Part shown: in pieces, positions 7,465 to 13,552 of the stretch
How the letters are laid out: each line of letters begins with the position of its first letter
Position numbering within the stretch: the first letter of the stretch is position 1
Virus record (IMG/VR): IMGVR_UViG_3300037156_000027
Location: 1 to 57,960 of that record
Strand: one strand, 5' to 3'
Length of the DNA stretch: 57,960 nucleotides
Source of the DNA: a virus
Notes under the pieces: model-generated
Seen by the model: the letters and a program-made list of their open reading frames with translations, nothing else
Database searches by the model: none
Told to the model about the DNA's origin: nothing
Program-made: the position numbers and the translations under genes

Positions 7465-7511
7465 TGGTACTCACATTTTGGGGTTAGGGATTTTTCGGCA
7501 AAACAAAACAC

Positions 7512-7540
7512 TTGATCTGCCATTACCGATACTGTATATC
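7512..7540 (+). promoter_or_regulatory. Rightward promoter for the 7571 operon
   Basis: TTGATC, 17 bases, TATATC: matches the sigma-70 consensus at 4/6 and 4/6 with optimal spacing. It would start near 7547, about 24 bases before the ATG at 7571. Its -10 box overlaps that of a leftward promoter. Confidence 0.5.
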
Positions 7541-7561
7541 TATTAGCGAATTAGCTGTCAA
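7533..7561 (-). promoter_or_regulatory. Leftward promoter for the 7464 operon
   Basis: On the - strand, TTGACA (7556..7561), 17 bases, TATACA (7533..7538). The -35 box is perfect and the -10 box matches at 4/6. Its -10 overlaps the rightward -10 at 7535..7540, so one polymerase would exclude the other. Confidence 0.5.
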
Positions 7562-7570
7562 GGAAAGAAA

Positions 7571-8071
7571 ATGAACGCAGACAAAATAATTTCTATCTTG
7601 AAAAAAGAATGTGAAAAATCAGGCAGCCAAAAGGCGTGGGCAAAGGACAATGGTTTGTCGCAAGCCTATGTATGTGATGTTCTGCAAGGCAAACGCGGAA
7701 TAGGGGAATCAATCGCTAAAGCTCTTGGATACGAGCAGATCGTAAGTTATCGCCGATTTGGTGGTAGAAAAACTTATGGCGAAGGGAATACGGATATGAC
7801 GCCACATCGCGTCCAGCGTAAGCGTGTGAAGGGCTGGAAGATGCCTCCCAATACGGTCTATGTCGGGCGTCCTACGGCATATGGCAACCCTTTTTCTGTC
7901 GGGCGTGTGGGTGGTGCGGCAAAGGCTGTGGCTGACTACCGCGAATGGATAAAAACGAATTACGATCAGTCACAGATCGAGCAACTGCGCGGTAGAAATC
8001 TTGCTTGCTGGTGTGCGCTCGATCAACCCTGTCATGCCGATGTTTTATTGGAGGTAGCCAATGCCGAATGA
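7571..8071 (+). CDS. HTH-DUF4326 fusion protein
   Basis: 166 residues, start preceded by AAGGAA at five bases. Residues 1-58 form a Cro/C1-like helix-turn-helix (SGSQKAWAKDNGLSQAYVCDVLQGKRGIG). Residues 87-165 are a DUF4326 domain: GWKMPPNTVYVGRPTAYGNPF, then LRGRNLACWCALDQPCHADVLL with the CWC and CHAD cysteine/histidine set. The ATG at 7796, preceded by GAAGGGA, could start the DUF4326 part alone. The gene lies at a divergent promoter, so it may regulate both operons. The catalytic role of DUF4326 is not established to my knowledge. Confidence 0.75.
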   Translation: MNADKIISILKKECEKSGSQKAWAKDNGLSQAYVCDVLQGKRGIGESIAKALGYEQIVSYRRFGGRKTYGEGNTDMTPHRVQRKRVKGWKMPPNTVYVGRPTAYGNPFSVGRVGGAAKAVADYREWIKTNYDQSQIEQLRGRNLACWCALDQPCHADVLLEVANAE

Positions 8072-8276
8072 ATCACCAACGACTCTATTCGACATCATCA
8101 AGCGCGGCATTCTCGATCAAGATGTGCAGACTGTTGCGGATGCACTTACGGCAGTAAAGTATCTTCAGGATGCTTTCCAGAGAATAGATGCCATCTGCTC
8201 TCTTAATTCTGAGGACTACCGAGAAGGTTTCTCAGACATTGGAAATCTTGCAGGAGGCATTCTCAATGGAATATAA
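8061..8276 (+). CDS. Small tagged protein (leader NESPTT)
   Basis: 71 residues, overlapping the previous gene by 11 bases. It begins MPNESPTTLFD, the first of the shared x-Thr-Thr leaders (DNA CCA ACG ACT). The remainder is an acidic amphipathic helical protein. No family is recognised. Confidence 0.65.
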   Translation: MPNESPTTLFDIIKRGILDQDVQTVADALTAVKYLQDAFQRIDAICSLNSEDYREGFSDIGNLAGGILNGI

Positions 8277-8493
8277 AATAACAATTATTCTGGCCGCGCT
8301 ATTGCTCTTATCAGGCTGCAAAGTCTGTGACCACGAGACCAATCAAGACAAGCGACATGCTTATTTTGAGGAGTGCATTAAAATTTCCGGCGCACAACCG
8401 GAACACAATCATGAAGATAATAACGGCGATCTCGTGAAGGCTTGCGATGATGCCGCCTATTATCAAGCACAGGAGAAAGTCTGCCATGAGTGA
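8266..8493 (+). CDS. Small lipoprotein
   Basis: 75 residues from the ATG at 8266, with AGGAGG eight bases upstream. MEYKITIILAALLLLSGC is a lipoprotein signal with lipobox LLSG-C (Cys18). The mature part is short, charged and has further Cys residues (CDH, ECIKIS, ACDD, VCHE). It should be anchored in a membrane. It is one of the few genes in this block without the Thr-Thr leader, as expected if a secretion signal occupies the N-terminus. Superinfection exclusion or an outer-membrane spanin-like role is possible but not shown. Confidence 0.7.
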   Translation: MEYKITIILAALLLLSGCKVCDHETNQDKRHAYFEECIKISGAQPEHNHEDNNGDLVKACDDAAYYQAQEKVCHE

Positions 8494-8791
8494 ATCTAAA
8501 ACGACGCCATGGCAGTTGATTGAGACTGCTCCACATAACAAGAAAATAATCGTCTACTATAAAAACGGGTGTGACAAGGGAAGAACCGTTTTCGCTGTGT
8601 ATATTGATAAGTTCACCGAGGAAGATACCGGCGAGTGCGACATGGATACGGACTACAGCGAAGAAAAAGATTGTTACTATTGGCCGGAAGGTTGGTACGA
8701 GCAGATAGACAATTGGGATGACTACTCAGCCGTTCGATTTCACTATAAACCAACTCATTGGATGGAGTGCCCGGAATGTCCCAAACGGTAA
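8486..8791 (+). CDS. DUF551-like protein 1 (leader SESKTT)
   Basis: 101 residues. The start at 8486 overlaps the lipoprotein gene by 8 bases. After the MSESKTT leader comes the DUF551 pattern: PWQLIETAPHNKKIIVYY and the final FHYKPTHWMECPECPK. DUF551 proteins are short phage proteins of unknown function with W..IETAP at the front and HW.P at the end. Two more members lie at 10486 and 11735. Confidence 0.72.
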   Translation: MSESKTTPWQLIETAPHNKKIIVYYKNGCDKGRTVFAVYIDKFTEEDTGECDMDTDYSEEKDCYYWPEGWYEQIDNWDDYSAVRFHYKPTHWMECPECPKR

Positions 8792-8967
8792 CGACACCCA
8801 CATGGGAAATTCTAGCCAGAGCAGACGCCCCAATAAGGCTATCCGAGGCAGCATCTACCGCGCAGAAGGTTTTCAATCTGAACCGGACATCTGACCGCGC
8901 CGCAGAGATAGCATTCAAGACGCTAGAGCAAGCGCAGAAACTTTTAGTGGAGGCGGAGAATGGATAA
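8776..8967 (+). CDS. Small helical tagged protein (leader SQTVTT)
   Basis: 63 residues from the ATG at 8776 (an earlier in-frame ATG lies at 8758). It begins MSQTVTTPTWEIL with the shared leader. The rest is a single long helix rich in Ala/Glu (DRAAEIAFKTLEQAQKLLVEAE). It overlaps both neighbours. Confidence 0.6.
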   Translation: MSQTVTTPTWEILARADAPIRLSEAASTAQKVFNLNRTSDRAAEIAFKTLEQAQKLLVEAENG

Positions 8968-9142
8968 ATCACCAACGACGCCGGAAGACTGCGGTGCGCA
9001 TTTGTTTCACCCTATAACGCAGTTTTGTAGGAACTGCGGAATGGCAAGAACAGGGGCTTTAGAAAATTATCTGGCTTTCATGCAAAGATATACAGACAGA
9101 CTTCAACGCCTTGAAGCTAAAGTATTCGGAGAAGCACCATGA
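8960..9142 (+). CDS. Small zinc-finger-like tagged protein (leader DKSPTT)
   Basis: 60 residues beginning MDKSPTTPEDCG. Cys11, His14/His17 and the FCRNCG knuckle could bind one zinc ion. A short helix follows (YTDRLQRLEAKVF). It overlaps the neighbours by 8 and 4 bases. Function unknown. Confidence 0.62.
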   Translation: MDKSPTTPEDCGAHLFHPITQFCRNCGMARTGALENYLAFMQRYTDRLQRLEAKVFGEAP

Positions 9143-9165
9143 CTGAAACGACGAGCAAGCCATGA
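9139..9165 (+). CDS. 8-residue leader ORF (MTETTSKP)
   Basis: ATG ACT GAA ACG ACG AGC AAG CCA TGA. Its start overlaps the stop of the 8960 gene (ATGA) and its stop overlaps the ATG of the 9162 gene (ATGA). It is too short for usual gene finders, but it carries exactly the shared leader. The next gene lacks a leader of its own, so this may be a detached leader acting by translational coupling. Confidence 0.45.
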   Translation: MTETTSKP

Positions 9166-9398
9166 GAGCAACGGTTTTTACGGAGGATGAAGCCAAAGAA
9201 CGCGCCTGTTGCGGTTCTGGCAATCGTCCTGCCAATAACGGCCCCTGCATAGGCTCGAAGTGCATGGCTTGGGAATGGGTGATCGAGGCAGCTATGCCTG
9301 AAGGCGAGAAGAATGTTTACGACATAACGCCGCGAAACATGATTAAACCTATCAAGGTCGAACGTGGTTATTGCGGATTAAGCAAAGGAGATAATTAA
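9162..9398 (+). CDS. Cys-rich conserved small phage protein
   Basis: 78 residues. It has the pattern FTEDEAKERACCGSG, CIGSKCMAWEW and GYCGL, which recurs in many small phage proteins of unknown function. The spaced Cys residues suggest metal binding. The start is coupled to the 8-residue leader ORF. It overlaps the next ATG by one base. Confidence 0.68.
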   Translation: MRATVFTEDEAKERACCGSGNRPANNGPCIGSKCMAWEWVIEAAMPEGEKNVYDITPRNMIKPIKVERGYCGLSKGDN

Positions 9399-9742
9399 TG
9401 GATAAAGATTCAGTAACCACTCTTGAGGAAGAGAATTTGGACTTGCTAAAGATGGTTGATGCATTCGGGAATTTTGTTCGTGCTTATGCCGATGGAGCAG
9501 ATCGGCTGCTAAGTGAGCACACAAAAATCATGCAAAAAATAGCGGAGATGGGGGAAGCGAGAAACTTGCTGATCGATAATCCACAAACGACGCCCGACCT
9601 GATTAAAGCGATCCGCACAGAACTTTATGACATCGGCTATGGCTCTCCTATGCGTGGGGATTATCAAATTGGCTTCAATGATGCTCTGCAAAGAATGGAT
9701 TGGGTTTTAGAACGTATGGAGAAACAAAATGAAACAGCCTGA
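9398..9742 (+). CDS. Two-module tagged protein (leader DSVTT, internal DNPQTT)
   Basis: 114 residues. It begins MDKDSVTTLEEENLD, then a helical first module to about residue 59. A second leader copy, DNPQTT, sits at residues 61-66 and is followed by TPDLIKAIRTELYDIGYG. The DNA of the internal copy (GATAATCCACAAACGAC) is identical over 17 bases to the start of the 12143 gene. This looks like a fusion of two formerly separate tagged genes. Function unknown. Confidence 0.65.
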   Translation: MDKDSVTTLEEENLDLLKMVDAFGNFVRAYADGADRLLSEHTKIMQKIAEMGEARNLLIDNPQTTPDLIKAIRTELYDIGYGSPMRGDYQIGFNDALQRMDWVLERMEKQNETA

Positions 9743-9923
9743 ATCCCAAACGACGAAACGCATTTCCTATTCACTTTTTGCGGCACTTCTTATTCCGCTT
9801 CTGGCATGGTGTGCTGGATATGACTTTGACAAGCGCGGAGCGGTTGCGTGTTTCATCTGCGTCTATTCAATCCTCCTATTCCTTTTTGTCTGGTTTGCAC
9901 CTTGGTGGAAATATGACCGATAA
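9729..9923 (+). CDS. Two-helix membrane protein with leader (ESQTT)
   Basis: 64 residues: MKQPESQTTKRISYS, then two hydrophobic segments (about 14-29 and 36-55) ending APWWKYDR. The presence of the leader on a membrane protein shows that the leader is not tied to one fold. It overlaps neighbours at both ends. Confidence 0.62.
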   Translation: MKQPESQTTKRISYSLFAALLIPLLAWCAGYDFDKRGAVACFICVYSILLFLFVWFAPWWKYDR

Positions 9924-10053
9924 TCCTCAAACCACAATCATCCAACGCCTCCTGACGTTTCTATTCCCGTACAAGCGTCCGTCTATCATCGGACATATCC
10001 TTGTCCGCAATGGTTCGGTTACGGGATGTCCGGGGAGTGCGCTTAGATCATGA
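9913..10053 (+). CDS. Small basic tagged protein (leader DNPQTT)
   Basis: 46 residues from the ATG at 9913, which overlaps the preceding stop by 11 bases. It begins MTDNPQTTIIQRLLTFLFPYKRP; a hydrophobic-basic stretch follows. The stop overlaps the next ATG by 4 bases. No family is recognised. Confidence 0.5.
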   Translation: MTDNPQTTIIQRLLTFLFPYKRPSIIGHILVRNGSVTGCPGSALRS

Positions 10054-10247
10054 CATTCCGCGCATCACGCCATTGTTCGCCAAGCAAATTCATGTCGCCA
10101 AAAGGAATGCCGCAACGCAAGTCCGAGCTACTCGCATTGCATGCTGAGGGGAAGACGACATCGGAAGCAGCAGAGTTGCTGGGGATGTCTCTTAGCGCGG
10201 TTCGGCAAGCATGCGTTACTTATGGGGTTAAGTTGCGGAGGGGGTAG
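10050..10247 (+). CDS. Small HTH protein
   Basis: 65 residues. The C-terminal half is a helix-turn-helix: RKSELLALHAEGKTTSEAAELLGMSLSAVRQACVTYGVKLRRG. This resembles the homeodomain-like HTH found in short phage regulators. It is the last rightward gene; its stop is six bases from the end of the convergent leftward gene. It is likely DNA-binding, with unknown target. Confidence 0.65.
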   Translation: MTFRASRHCSPSKFMSPKGMPQRKSELLALHAEGKTTSEAAELLGMSLSAVRQACVTYGVKLRRG

Positions 10248-10253
10248 GTGGTT

Positions 10254-10499
10254 TTAGATTCTTGCGGCATTGGCTGCATCCTTTCCCTCGACTGCTAGAA
10301 CATAAGTTCTATATGCCTCAACAACGCGAATGGCTTTATATTTGTCATCCATCAAGCAGCGGCATCCTGCATTCGTGTGCATTCCTATCGGGGTCTGAAT
10401 GCGACAGCCGCCATTTGAACAACCACCAATCTCTTTCAGGCGATTTTGGAGTGCTTGGAGTGGTTCAGATAAAGTCGTTACTGATTCATTCTTCGGCAT
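10254..10499 (-). CDS. Cys-rich small phage protein (leader NESVTT)
   Basis: 81 residues beginning MPKNESVTTLSEP. The middle has GGCSNGGCRI, PIGMHTNAGCRCL: a Cys-rich pattern conserved in small phage proteins of unknown role, probably metal-binding. It is the last gene of the long leftward early region and overlaps its upstream neighbour by 14 bases. Confidence 0.68.
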   Translation of the reverse strand: MPKNESVTTLSEPLQALQNRLKEIGGCSNGGCRIQTPIGMHTNAGCRCLMDDKYKAIRVVEAYRTYVLAVEGKDAANAARI

Positions 10500-10734
10500 G
10501 GGGAACCTCCGGTAATGGATGCCAATGAGAGATCGGATAAATGTCTTTGTAATCAGTTCCCCAATCTCCCTGATTTTCGATCACACGCGAACCGTCGCAC
10601 ACAGGAACAAAACTACCCCCACGATATTCGGCTGTGCTGATCTCTGTATAGCGCGACCAAACCAAAATGGTTGTGCCGTCCTTTGGCGCAGTCTCAATGT
10701 CCCGCCAGAGAGTCGTTACTGATTGTTCGGCCAT
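10486..10734 (-). CDS. DUF551-like protein 2 (leader EQSVTT)
   Basis: 82 residues: MAEQSVTTLWRDIETAPKDG, TILVWSRYTE and the ending YPISHWHPLPEVP. This is the clearest DUF551 member of the three in this genome. The leader is fused directly to the domain. Function of DUF551 is unknown. Confidence 0.78.
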   Translation of the reverse strand: MAEQSVTTLWRDIETAPKDGTTILVWSRYTEISTAEYRGGSFVPVCDGSRVIENQGDWGTDYKDIYPISHWHPLPEVPHAEE

Positions 10735-10883
10735 AATGCCTCCGATGCTATTTGGTGAGCTGTTTTACCGCTGCGAAAACACTTGCGGCCTTCCCGATCT
10801 CCAATTTCGACTATCTGCCCCAAGGCTTCGTATAGCCTTTGGTGGTCTAAACGGAGACGTTCACATTCTTCATTTCTTTCCAT
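10716..10883 (-). CDS. Small helical protein
   Basis: 55 residues from the ATG at 10883, chosen because AAGGAG lies seven bases upstream. A longer frame starting at 11009 would overlap the whole zinc-ribbon gene and lacks support. It begins MERNEECERLRLDHQRLYEAL, a charged amphipathic helix. It has no Thr-Thr leader. Confidence 0.6.
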   Translation of the reverse strand: MERNEECERLRLDHQRLYEALGQIVEIGDREGRKCFRSGKTAHQIASEALWPNNQ

Positions 10884-11013
10884 AACGGCTCCTTGAATAA
10901 TATATCGGACGACATTCAATGCAGAGAGGCGGCCCTGAGTCTTTGCCGCATTCAACACACCGATGGGCTGAATTGTTGTTTGCGGGCTTCGTGGTTGTCG
11001 GTTGGTCAACCAT
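10870..11013 (-). CDS. Minimal zinc ribbon (leader DQPTTT)
   Basis: 47 residues from the ATG at 11013 to TGA at 10872..10870. It begins MVDQPTTTKPANNN and then has two Cys knuckles, CVECG and CIEC, separated by eight residues. The ATG overlaps the stop of the upstream gene and its 3' end overlaps the ATG at 10883. A one-zinc ribbon of this size may bind nucleic acid or a protein partner. Confidence 0.62.
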   Translation of the reverse strand: MVDQPTTTKPANNNSAHRCVECGKDSGPPLCIECRPIYYSRSRYGKK

Positions 11014-11173
11014 TCGTTGCACCTTTCAGAGCCAATTCTGCGGCGCTATAAGCTGCGCTCCAACGCTTGCCGATCTGCCCGGAACAAGAATGCGATTTCC
11101 CTGATAAGCGGTATTCTGGAACTATCGCGTCCGCGATCTCGCAAGGTGTTTTCGTCGTTTTAGATTCAGTCAT
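11006..11173 (-). CDS. Small tagged protein (leader ESKTT)
   Basis: 55 residues from the ATG at 11173 to TGA at 11008..11006. It begins MTESKTTKTPCEIADAI and ends SAAYSAAELALKGATNG. The leader DNA is nearly identical to that at 8486 (GAATCTAAAACGACG). Overlaps with both neighbours make it part of the coupled chain. No family is recognised. Confidence 0.58.
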   Translation of the reverse strand: MTESKTTKTPCEIADAIVPEYRLSGKSHSCSGQIGKRWSAAYSAAELALKGATNG

Positions 11174-11348
11174 AGGGCTGCACCCCCTTAAAAATTGCGT
11201 TGTATGATCTGCCGCCAGCGTCGATGTAGTCTTTGGGTTTTTTCCATTGCTTCTTTTTGCGGCTAATGACTTTCTTGTCGTTTTGATCTGTATAGCTGTC
11301 CGTCTTTGCGGCGCATAAGCGACCCTTTAAATTCGTGGTTTTAGTCAT
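11166..11348 (-). CDS. Small very basic protein (leader MTKTT)
   Basis: 60 residues: MTKTTNLKGRLCAAK, then a Lys-rich stretch (KKVISRKKKQWKKPKDY). The charge suggests nucleic-acid contact. It overlaps the downstream gene by 8 bases. Confidence 0.58.
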   Translation of the reverse strand: MTKTTNLKGRLCAAKTDSYTDQNDKKVISRKKKQWKKPKDYIDAGGRSYNAIFKGVQPYD

Positions 11349-11514
11349 GCAGCTTTCCTCCTAAATAGCACCAAGCGTTGAGCAGAACATTCTGCGGAAT
11401 TTTGGTGTCGAAATACATGCCCATGATAAGAGCCTCGCGCACTTCGTCTTGCGTCATTAACTTGCGCTGCAAGACGCGCTCTTTTATCGTTAATTCCGTC
11501 GTTTGTGTTGTCAT
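11341..11514 (-). CDS. Small tagged protein (leader MTTQTT)
   Basis: 57 residues from the ATG at 11514, which overlaps the stop of the upstream gene (ATGA) and has GGAG eight bases upstream. An ATG at 11526 is less well placed. After the leader come two amphipathic helices (IKERVLQRKLMTQDEVREALIMG). No family is recognised. Confidence 0.6.
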   Translation of the reverse strand: MTTQTTELTIKERVLQRKLMTQDEVREALIMGMYFDTKIPQNVLLNAWCYLGGKLHD

Positions 11515-11738
11515 GTGTGTCTCCAATGCACGGGATGTTCAGGATTTTTCAAATGCTCTTTAAGGCCGCTCGCCAAATTACCAGCGACCGCACGAATGCC
11601 GCCCAAACAACCAGCCGATAATTCTGGGTGATCTTTCAAAAGCACGTCGGCATCCTCGATGATGTCTTCGGCTAGACCAATGTAGCCTTGCAACCATTCA
11701 AGGTTGATCGTTTTCGTCGTTACTGTTTTGTCGGTCAT
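11511..11738 (-). CDS. Small tagged protein (leader DKTVTT)
   Basis: 75 residues from the ATG at 11738; the ORF extends upstream, but that part overlaps the DUF551 gene in another frame. It begins MTDKTVTTKTINLEWLQGYIGLAEDIIEDADVL. An acidic helical body follows, with one Cys-Gly-Gly turn. No family is recognised. Confidence 0.62.
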   Translation of the reverse strand: MTDKTVTTKTINLEWLQGYIGLAEDIIEDADVLLKDHPELSAGCLGGIRAVAGNLASGLKEHLKNPEHPVHWRHT

Positions 11739-11965
11739 CCTGTTTTCTCCGGTAAATCGGTTGGCATCCAATGGGTGATTGCGTGATCGAAGAAGGCCGA
11801 CCAATGCTGCCACACATCGCCATCCCAATAAGCGAGAGATGCTTCTTGTTTGCGCCCCTTTATTGTTGAGGTGACAACATAGGTTCCGTTCTTTGGTGGC
11901 GGTACAAGCTGCCATGCAACCGGGGTATTTACCTCCTGTAGAGTGGTTGCTGATTTATCAATCAT
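11735..11965 (-). CDS. DUF551-like protein 3 (leader DKSATT)
   Basis: 76 residues from the ATG at 11965. MIDKSATTLQEV is followed by VAWQLVPPPKNGTYVVTSTIKGR, YWDGDVWQHWSAFF and AITHWMPTDLPE. This follows the DUF551 plan of PxxG, Trp-rich middle and HWMP ending, although the ETAP motif is lost. It is the most divergent of the three paralogues. Confidence 0.68.
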   Translation of the reverse strand: MIDKSATTLQEVNTPVAWQLVPPPKNGTYVVTSTIKGRKQEASLAYWDGDVWQHWSAFFDHAITHWMPTDLPEKTG

Positions 11966-12143
11966 GGGCGTTCTCCTCACAGTAACGAGCCATATCCTCT
12001 GCTAATCCTAAACGGCATTCATACGGCATGTCGTGAACGATCTTTGAGAACGAGGCCGGGGTATCTGGCGAAAGGTTAGCAAACAAAATTGCCTTACATC
12101 TCAATTCGCTGAATTTGAGAGTCGTTTGTGGATTATCGGTCAT
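11958..12143 (-). CDS. Small tagged protein (leader DNPQTT)
   Basis: 61 residues from the ATG at 12143: MTDNPQTTLKFSELRCKAILFAN. Its leader DNA is the same as the internal copy in the 9398 gene over 17 bases. The rest is a mixed helical protein with two Cys. Overlaps at both ends. Confidence 0.6.
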   Translation of the reverse strand: MTDNPQTTLKFSELRCKAILFANLSPDTPASFSKIVHDMPYECRLGLAEDMARYCEENAHD

Positions 12144-12483
12144 CGTCTGTCGTCCCTTCTTCAATGTGTCGCAACACTTCAGGAATTGAGCCTTCGGATA
12201 CGTTCATCTCCTGCAAATGAGCAATAATGCAGTTTTGCAGTCGTTCGATTTTCAGGCTCATATCGTTCATTTTATGGGCTGCCTTAAGTGCTGAAAGGAT
12301 TATGGGTATTTGCTTGTATCCTGTCCCACATACCAATAACTCAGCGTAAGTAGATTTAGCGAGTACGCTCAGAGCTTTTTCTGTCGTTTGTGTCGGAGAT
12401 GCTGCGCCGCACTTTGTGCAGATAACGCCATTGTTGGCATATCCGCATTGGCCGCACAGCCATTCTTTGGTGGTTTGTGTCAT
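12133..12483 (-). CDS. Zinc ribbon plus helical module (leader MTQTT, internal TQTT)
   Basis: 116 residues from the ATG at 12483. Residues 9-26 are a zinc ribbon (CGQCG, CTKCG). At residues 30-35 a second leader copy, TQTTEK (DNA CAA ACG ACA), marks the start of a helical module with a coiled coil (DMSLKIERLQNCIIAHLQEMN). Like the 9398 gene, it looks like a fusion of two tagged units. Confidence 0.66.
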   Translation of the reverse strand: MTQTTKEWLCGQCGYANNGVICTKCGAASPTQTTEKALSVLAKSTYAELLVCGTGYKQIPIILSALKAAHKMNDMSLKIERLQNCIIAHLQEMNVSEGSIPEVLRHIEEGTTDDDR

Positions 12484-12755
12484 TTTGTTATCACTCCCTT
12501 CGCCCATTCATCCAATTTGCTTTCGAGAGCCTGAATTGTAGCCCACTTTCCCGACGGAAAAAGATCGTCGTTGTCGGGCATCTGCCGCATGAGGAAAAAC
12601 ATTTTTGCCCAATCTTCGAGCGGCATATTATCGGCATCAGCAAGATCATACGTTCTAACAATCTCTTCGATGCCGCGCCGAGTTAACGGAATGAATTCGC
12701 GTAGGCTAATAAAGTCGCGGCGATAGGTGGTCGTTGGTGATTCAGGCTTGGACAT
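12480..12755 (-). CDS. Small tagged protein (leader PESPTT)
   Basis: 91 residues: MSKPESPTTTYRRDFISL, then helices rich in charged and aromatic residues (EDWAKMFFLMRQMPDNDD, ESKLDEWAKGV). It overlaps both neighbours. No family is recognised. Confidence 0.62.
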   Translation of the reverse strand: MSKPESPTTTYRRDFISLREFIPLTRRGIEEIVRTYDLADADNMPLEDWAKMFFLMRQMPDNDDLFPSGKWATIQALESKLDEWAKGVITK

Positions 12756-12924
12756 TTTTCAGCCTCCAAAAGTCTATGAACTTGTCTGTCATCTCCCGCG
12801 CCTTTTCCTCGCCGAACAACCCAACGTAGTAGAAATAGGCGTTCACGCGCAGGATGCTTTCCTCGAATGGTCTATCCATTCTGGGCTTCGGAAAGCAGAT
12901 GACATTTGTCGTTTCAGTTGTCAT
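12742..12924 (-). CDS. Small tagged protein (leader MTTETT)
   Basis: 60 residues from the ATG at 12924, preceded by GAGGG and overlapping the upstream stop. It begins MTTETTNVICFPKPRMD and continues with an aromatic helical part (NAYFYYVGLFGEEKAREMTDKFIDFW). No family is recognised. Confidence 0.6.
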   Translation of the reverse strand: MTTETTNVICFPKPRMDRPFEESILRVNAYFYYVGLFGEEKAREMTDKFIDFWRLKNVQA

Positions 12925-13172
12925 AAATTGCCCTCCATATATTCCTTGTCGTGAACGATAGCGTTCGATGCAATGGCCTCGACGCCGTACCAATTGGTCA
13001 TGTCCCAAAGAGCGTCACAAACATTTTTAAGGGATTGTTTCTTTGCAGGATCGGTTTCCTTATCACATAGATGATTGAGTTCGTAGTGAGCATGGCGAAT
13101 ATCGCCTTGATCCAGCACCTTGACCATTACAGTCAACCTTTCAGTTTCGTAGGTGGTTTTTGAATCAGTCAT
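12921..13172 (-). CDS. Small tagged protein (leader DSKTT)
   Basis: 83 residues: MTDSKTTYETERLTVMVKVL, then a His/Cys/Asp-containing helical body (YELNHLCDKETDPAKKQ). Overlaps of 4 and 8 bases with neighbours. No family is recognised. Confidence 0.62.
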   Translation of the reverse strand: MTDSKTTYETERLTVMVKVLDQGDIRHAHYELNHLCDKETDPAKKQSLKNVCDALWDMTNWYGVEAIASNAIVHDKEYMEGNL

Positions 13173-13356
13173 TTGGAATAAATCCTTTCAAGTTATTGTC
13201 GATCCTGTACTTGGCGTGTTTTACGGATAGCCTCATTATCTTTTCTTCTCTGTCTGTGAAATTGCTGGTGTCCAAGTCTCCACAAACATCGTCGTGAACC
13301 CAAATTTGCAGTTCTGCCAAAATTTCATCTGGCGTGGTTATTGGTTTATCCTGCAT
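13165..13356 (-). CDS. Small tagged protein (leader DKPITT)
   Basis: 63 residues: MQDKPITTPDEILAELQIW, then an acidic loop and a basic helix (REEKIMRLSVKHAKYRI). No family is recognised. Confidence 0.62.
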   Translation of the reverse strand: MQDKPITTPDEILAELQIWVHDDVCGDLDTSNFTDREEKIMRLSVKHAKYRIDNNLKGFIPND

Positions 13357-13552
13357 TTAGTTTCCTTTCTTCCTCATCCGCAAACTTCTTTGCCTGTTCG
13401 ATAATGCCGAGCCACATAATCCTGCGATAGTCTGCATCCTTGAAAACATACTCAATCTCTCCCTTCACGGGAGCGAGAAGGTTTATCGCCCTATCGCGGA
13501 TTAGCATCGCTATCTGACCGGGCGATTTCGTGGTTTGTGAATCTTTAGTCAT
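13346..13552 (-). CDS. Small tagged protein (leader KDSQTT)
   Basis: 68 residues: MTKDSQTTKSPGQIAMLIRD, then helical with VKGEIEYVFKDADYRRIMW and a charged C-terminus. It overlaps neighbours by 11 and 8 bases. No family is recognised. Confidence 0.62.
   Translation of the reverse strand: MTKDSQTTKSPGQIAMLIRDRAINLLAPVKGEIEYVFKDADYRRIMWLGIIEQAKKFADEEERKLNAG

Noticed and set aside
10716-11009. 97-residue form beginning MTNRQPRSPQTT
   Set aside because: It would overlap the zinc-ribbon gene almost completely; the ATG at 10883 has a proper ribosome site. Its PQTT is a frame-shadow of the neighbouring leader.
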